Origin: JALZOC01 sp031361295
GTDB taxonomy: Bacteria; Acidobacteriota; Vicinamibacteria; Vicinamibacterales; 2-12-FULL-66-21
Direction: 5' to 3'
Assembly (NCBI GenBank): GCA_031361295.1
Contig: JANMCN010000126.1
Span: 1-27,927, forward strand
Length of the DNA stretch: 27,927 nucleotides
Shown here: positions 26,970 through 27,927 of the stretch, piece after piece
Numbering within the stretch: position 1 is the first letter of the stretch
Layout: each line of letters starts with the position of its first letter
Translations under genes and position numbers: made by a program
Notes under the pieces: generated by a model
Told to the model about the DNA's origin: nothing
Databases searched by the model: none
The model's input: the letters and a program-made list of their open reading frames with translations, nothing else

Positions 26970-27758
26970 ATGCCTCGTTTCAAACTCCTCATCGAGTACG
27001 CCGGGACACGGTATAGCGGCTGGCAGATCCAGAACAACGCACGCACGGTCCAGGGCGAGATCGATCGGGCCGTGCGGGAAGTGTCGAAGCGTCGCGAGTT
27101 CGAGTTATACGGCTCAGGACGAACCGATGCCGGCGTGCATGCGCTCGCCCAGGTCGCGCACCTCGAACTCTACACCGACCTCCCGCCCGAATCGCTCCGC
27201 CGGAAAATCAATGACGACCTGCCGTCCGATATTCACATCCTGGCCGCGCACAAGGCGCCGCACCGGTTCCACGCGCGGCACGACGCCGTTGCGCGGTCCT
27301 ACTTGTACCAGATTTCGCGGAGGCGCACCGCGTTCGGCAAGCCGTACGTGTGGTGGATCCGCGACACGCTCGACGTGGACGCCATGCGTGTCGCCGCCGC
27401 GTCATTTGTGGGCATGAAGAACTTCGAGGCGTTCACGGCCGATGACGCCGGCGAGAAGTCCACCCGCGTGCTCGTCGATCGCGTGGAGATCGTCGAAGAG
27501 GGCGCGCTCGTGCTCATCAGAGTGCAGGGCTCCCACTTCCTGTGGAAGATGGTCCGCCGTATGGTGGGGGTGCTCGCGGCGTGCGGACGCCGCGAGCTCA
27601 GTCCCGCCGACGCTGCCGCATTCCTCGAAGACAGCGGCAGGCACTCGGCGGCGCCCGCCGCGCTCGCCGCCCCGGCGGCCGGTCTCTTCCTGGAAGCGGT
27701 GTTCTACGAGGGAGACGGCCCGCCAGGCCCCGTGCGGTCGGTCATGGCCATCGAGTAA
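26970..27758 (+). CDS. truA: tRNA pseudouridine synthase A
   Basis: This 262-residue enzyme converts uridines 38-40 of the tRNA anticodon stem-loop to pseudouridine. The N-terminus MPRFKLLIEYAGTRYSGWQI is diagnostic. The catalytic Asp53 lies in GSGRTDAGVHALAQVAHLE, and RFHARHDAVARSYLYQI and SHFLWKMVRRMVGVL are further family landmarks. The length matches the family, and the start ATG 26970 fits the family N-terminus, although only a weak ribosome site precedes it. It is probably a single-gene unit: the neighbour upstream is divergent and the last 169 bases of the window hold no supported gene. A Gly/Ala/Pro-rich insert (AAPAALAAPAAGLF) near the C-terminus is a local compositional feature. Confidence 0.97.
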   Translation: MPRFKLLIEYAGTRYSGWQIQNNARTVQGEIDRAVREVSKRREFELYGSGRTDAGVHALAQVAHLELYTDLPPESLRRKINDDLPSDIHILAAHKAPHRFHARHDAVARSYLYQISRRRTAFGKPYVWWIRDTLDVDAMRVAAASFVGMKNFEAFTADDAGEKSTRVLVDRVEIVEEGALVLIRVQGSHFLWKMVRRMVGVLAACGRRELSPADAAAFLEDSGRHSAAPAALAAPAAGLFLEAVFYEGDGPPGPVRSVMAIE

Positions 27759-27812
27759 CGGCGGATCACCTGACTGCGAGGACCCACGGCCCGGCCGGAA
27801 GCGACGTGACCG

Positions 27813-27840
27813 GCTCGGACGAACCGCTGCCTGTCCGAGC
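27813..27840 (+). terminator. Hairpin downstream of truA
   Basis: A perfect eight-base stem (27813-27820 and 27833-27840) with a twelve-base loop lies 54 bases after truA. No T-run follows. The remaining bases to the window end hold no supported gene; an open frame there is too short and unrecognised. Confidence 0.4.
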
Positions 27841-27927
27841 GCCGGACTCTCACCCCTGCCGGCCACGCCGCACGCGGGACATGCGATCCTGCGTGCAGCG
27901 TGGCCCCGGAGGACATCTATTTGGCGG

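Noticed and set aside
27759..27927. A minus-strand gene ending just after truA
   Set aside because: One frame with a stop at 27766 has another in-frame stop 27 codons upstream; the longer frame overlaps truA and resembles nothing.

Overview
The window looks like chromosomal DNA from a GC-rich, saccharolytic soil-type bacterium. The mix of families (ThuA-like proteins, a PVC-type dehydrogenase with an SGNH head, DUF1080 and Gfo/Idh/MocA sugar genes, an azurin-like protein, a fused M16 peptidase, a GH63-like glucosidase) fits Acidobacteriota, perhaps Vicinamibacteria. That placement is inferred from gene content and base composition only. There are 20 supported protein genes. I see no rRNA, tRNA, CRISPR array, transposase, integrase or phage gene.

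Layout. Positions 1-4627 (minus strand) hold two secreted ThuA-like proteins followed by a long SGNH/PVC-type dehydrogenase that runs off the left edge. An MFS transporter (4882-6513, plus) faces a minus-strand cluster (11103-6613) of a cupin/phosphomannose-isomerase-like protein, a sugar isomerase/epimerase-like TIM barrel, a Gfo/Idh/MocA oxidoreductase and a secreted DUF1080 protein. A strong shared hairpin separates the transporter from this cluster. Divergent from the cluster is a galactose-mutarotase-like protein (11324). Then come a secreted azurin-like cupredoxin, a 52-residue membrane protein and a GAF-GAF histidine kinase. The kinase ends inside the stop codon of a convergent single-domain response regulator. 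The M16 peptidase and a B12-binding radical SAM protein follow on the minus strand. The right part holds a PfkB sugar kinase and GH63-like glucosidase (plus), a two-domain VOC ring-cleaving dioxygenase and a GH13 amylase-like enzyme (minus), and truA (plus).

How the genes may work together. The left 11 kb reads as a sugar or glycoside utilisation locus. DUF1080, Gfo/Idh/MocA and the isomerase/epimerase-like protein are the parts expected for oxidation, cleavage and isomerisation of glycosides through keto-sugar intermediates. The MFS protein would be the importer and the ThuA and SGNH/PVC proteins the periplasmic partners. The PfkB kinase, GH63-like glucosidase and GH13 protein form a separate, apparently cytoplasmic carbohydrate set.

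The least expected structure is between the genes. Three intergenic regions (8693-8795, 11187-11302, 26848-26896) carry degenerate tandem repeats with a seven-base period but different sequences. Two other regions (3562-3653 and 18668-18744) carry paired GC-rich hairpins joined to a shared GTAGCGCG head, which resemble a REP/BIME-type element. No clearly new defence or mobile system is visible.
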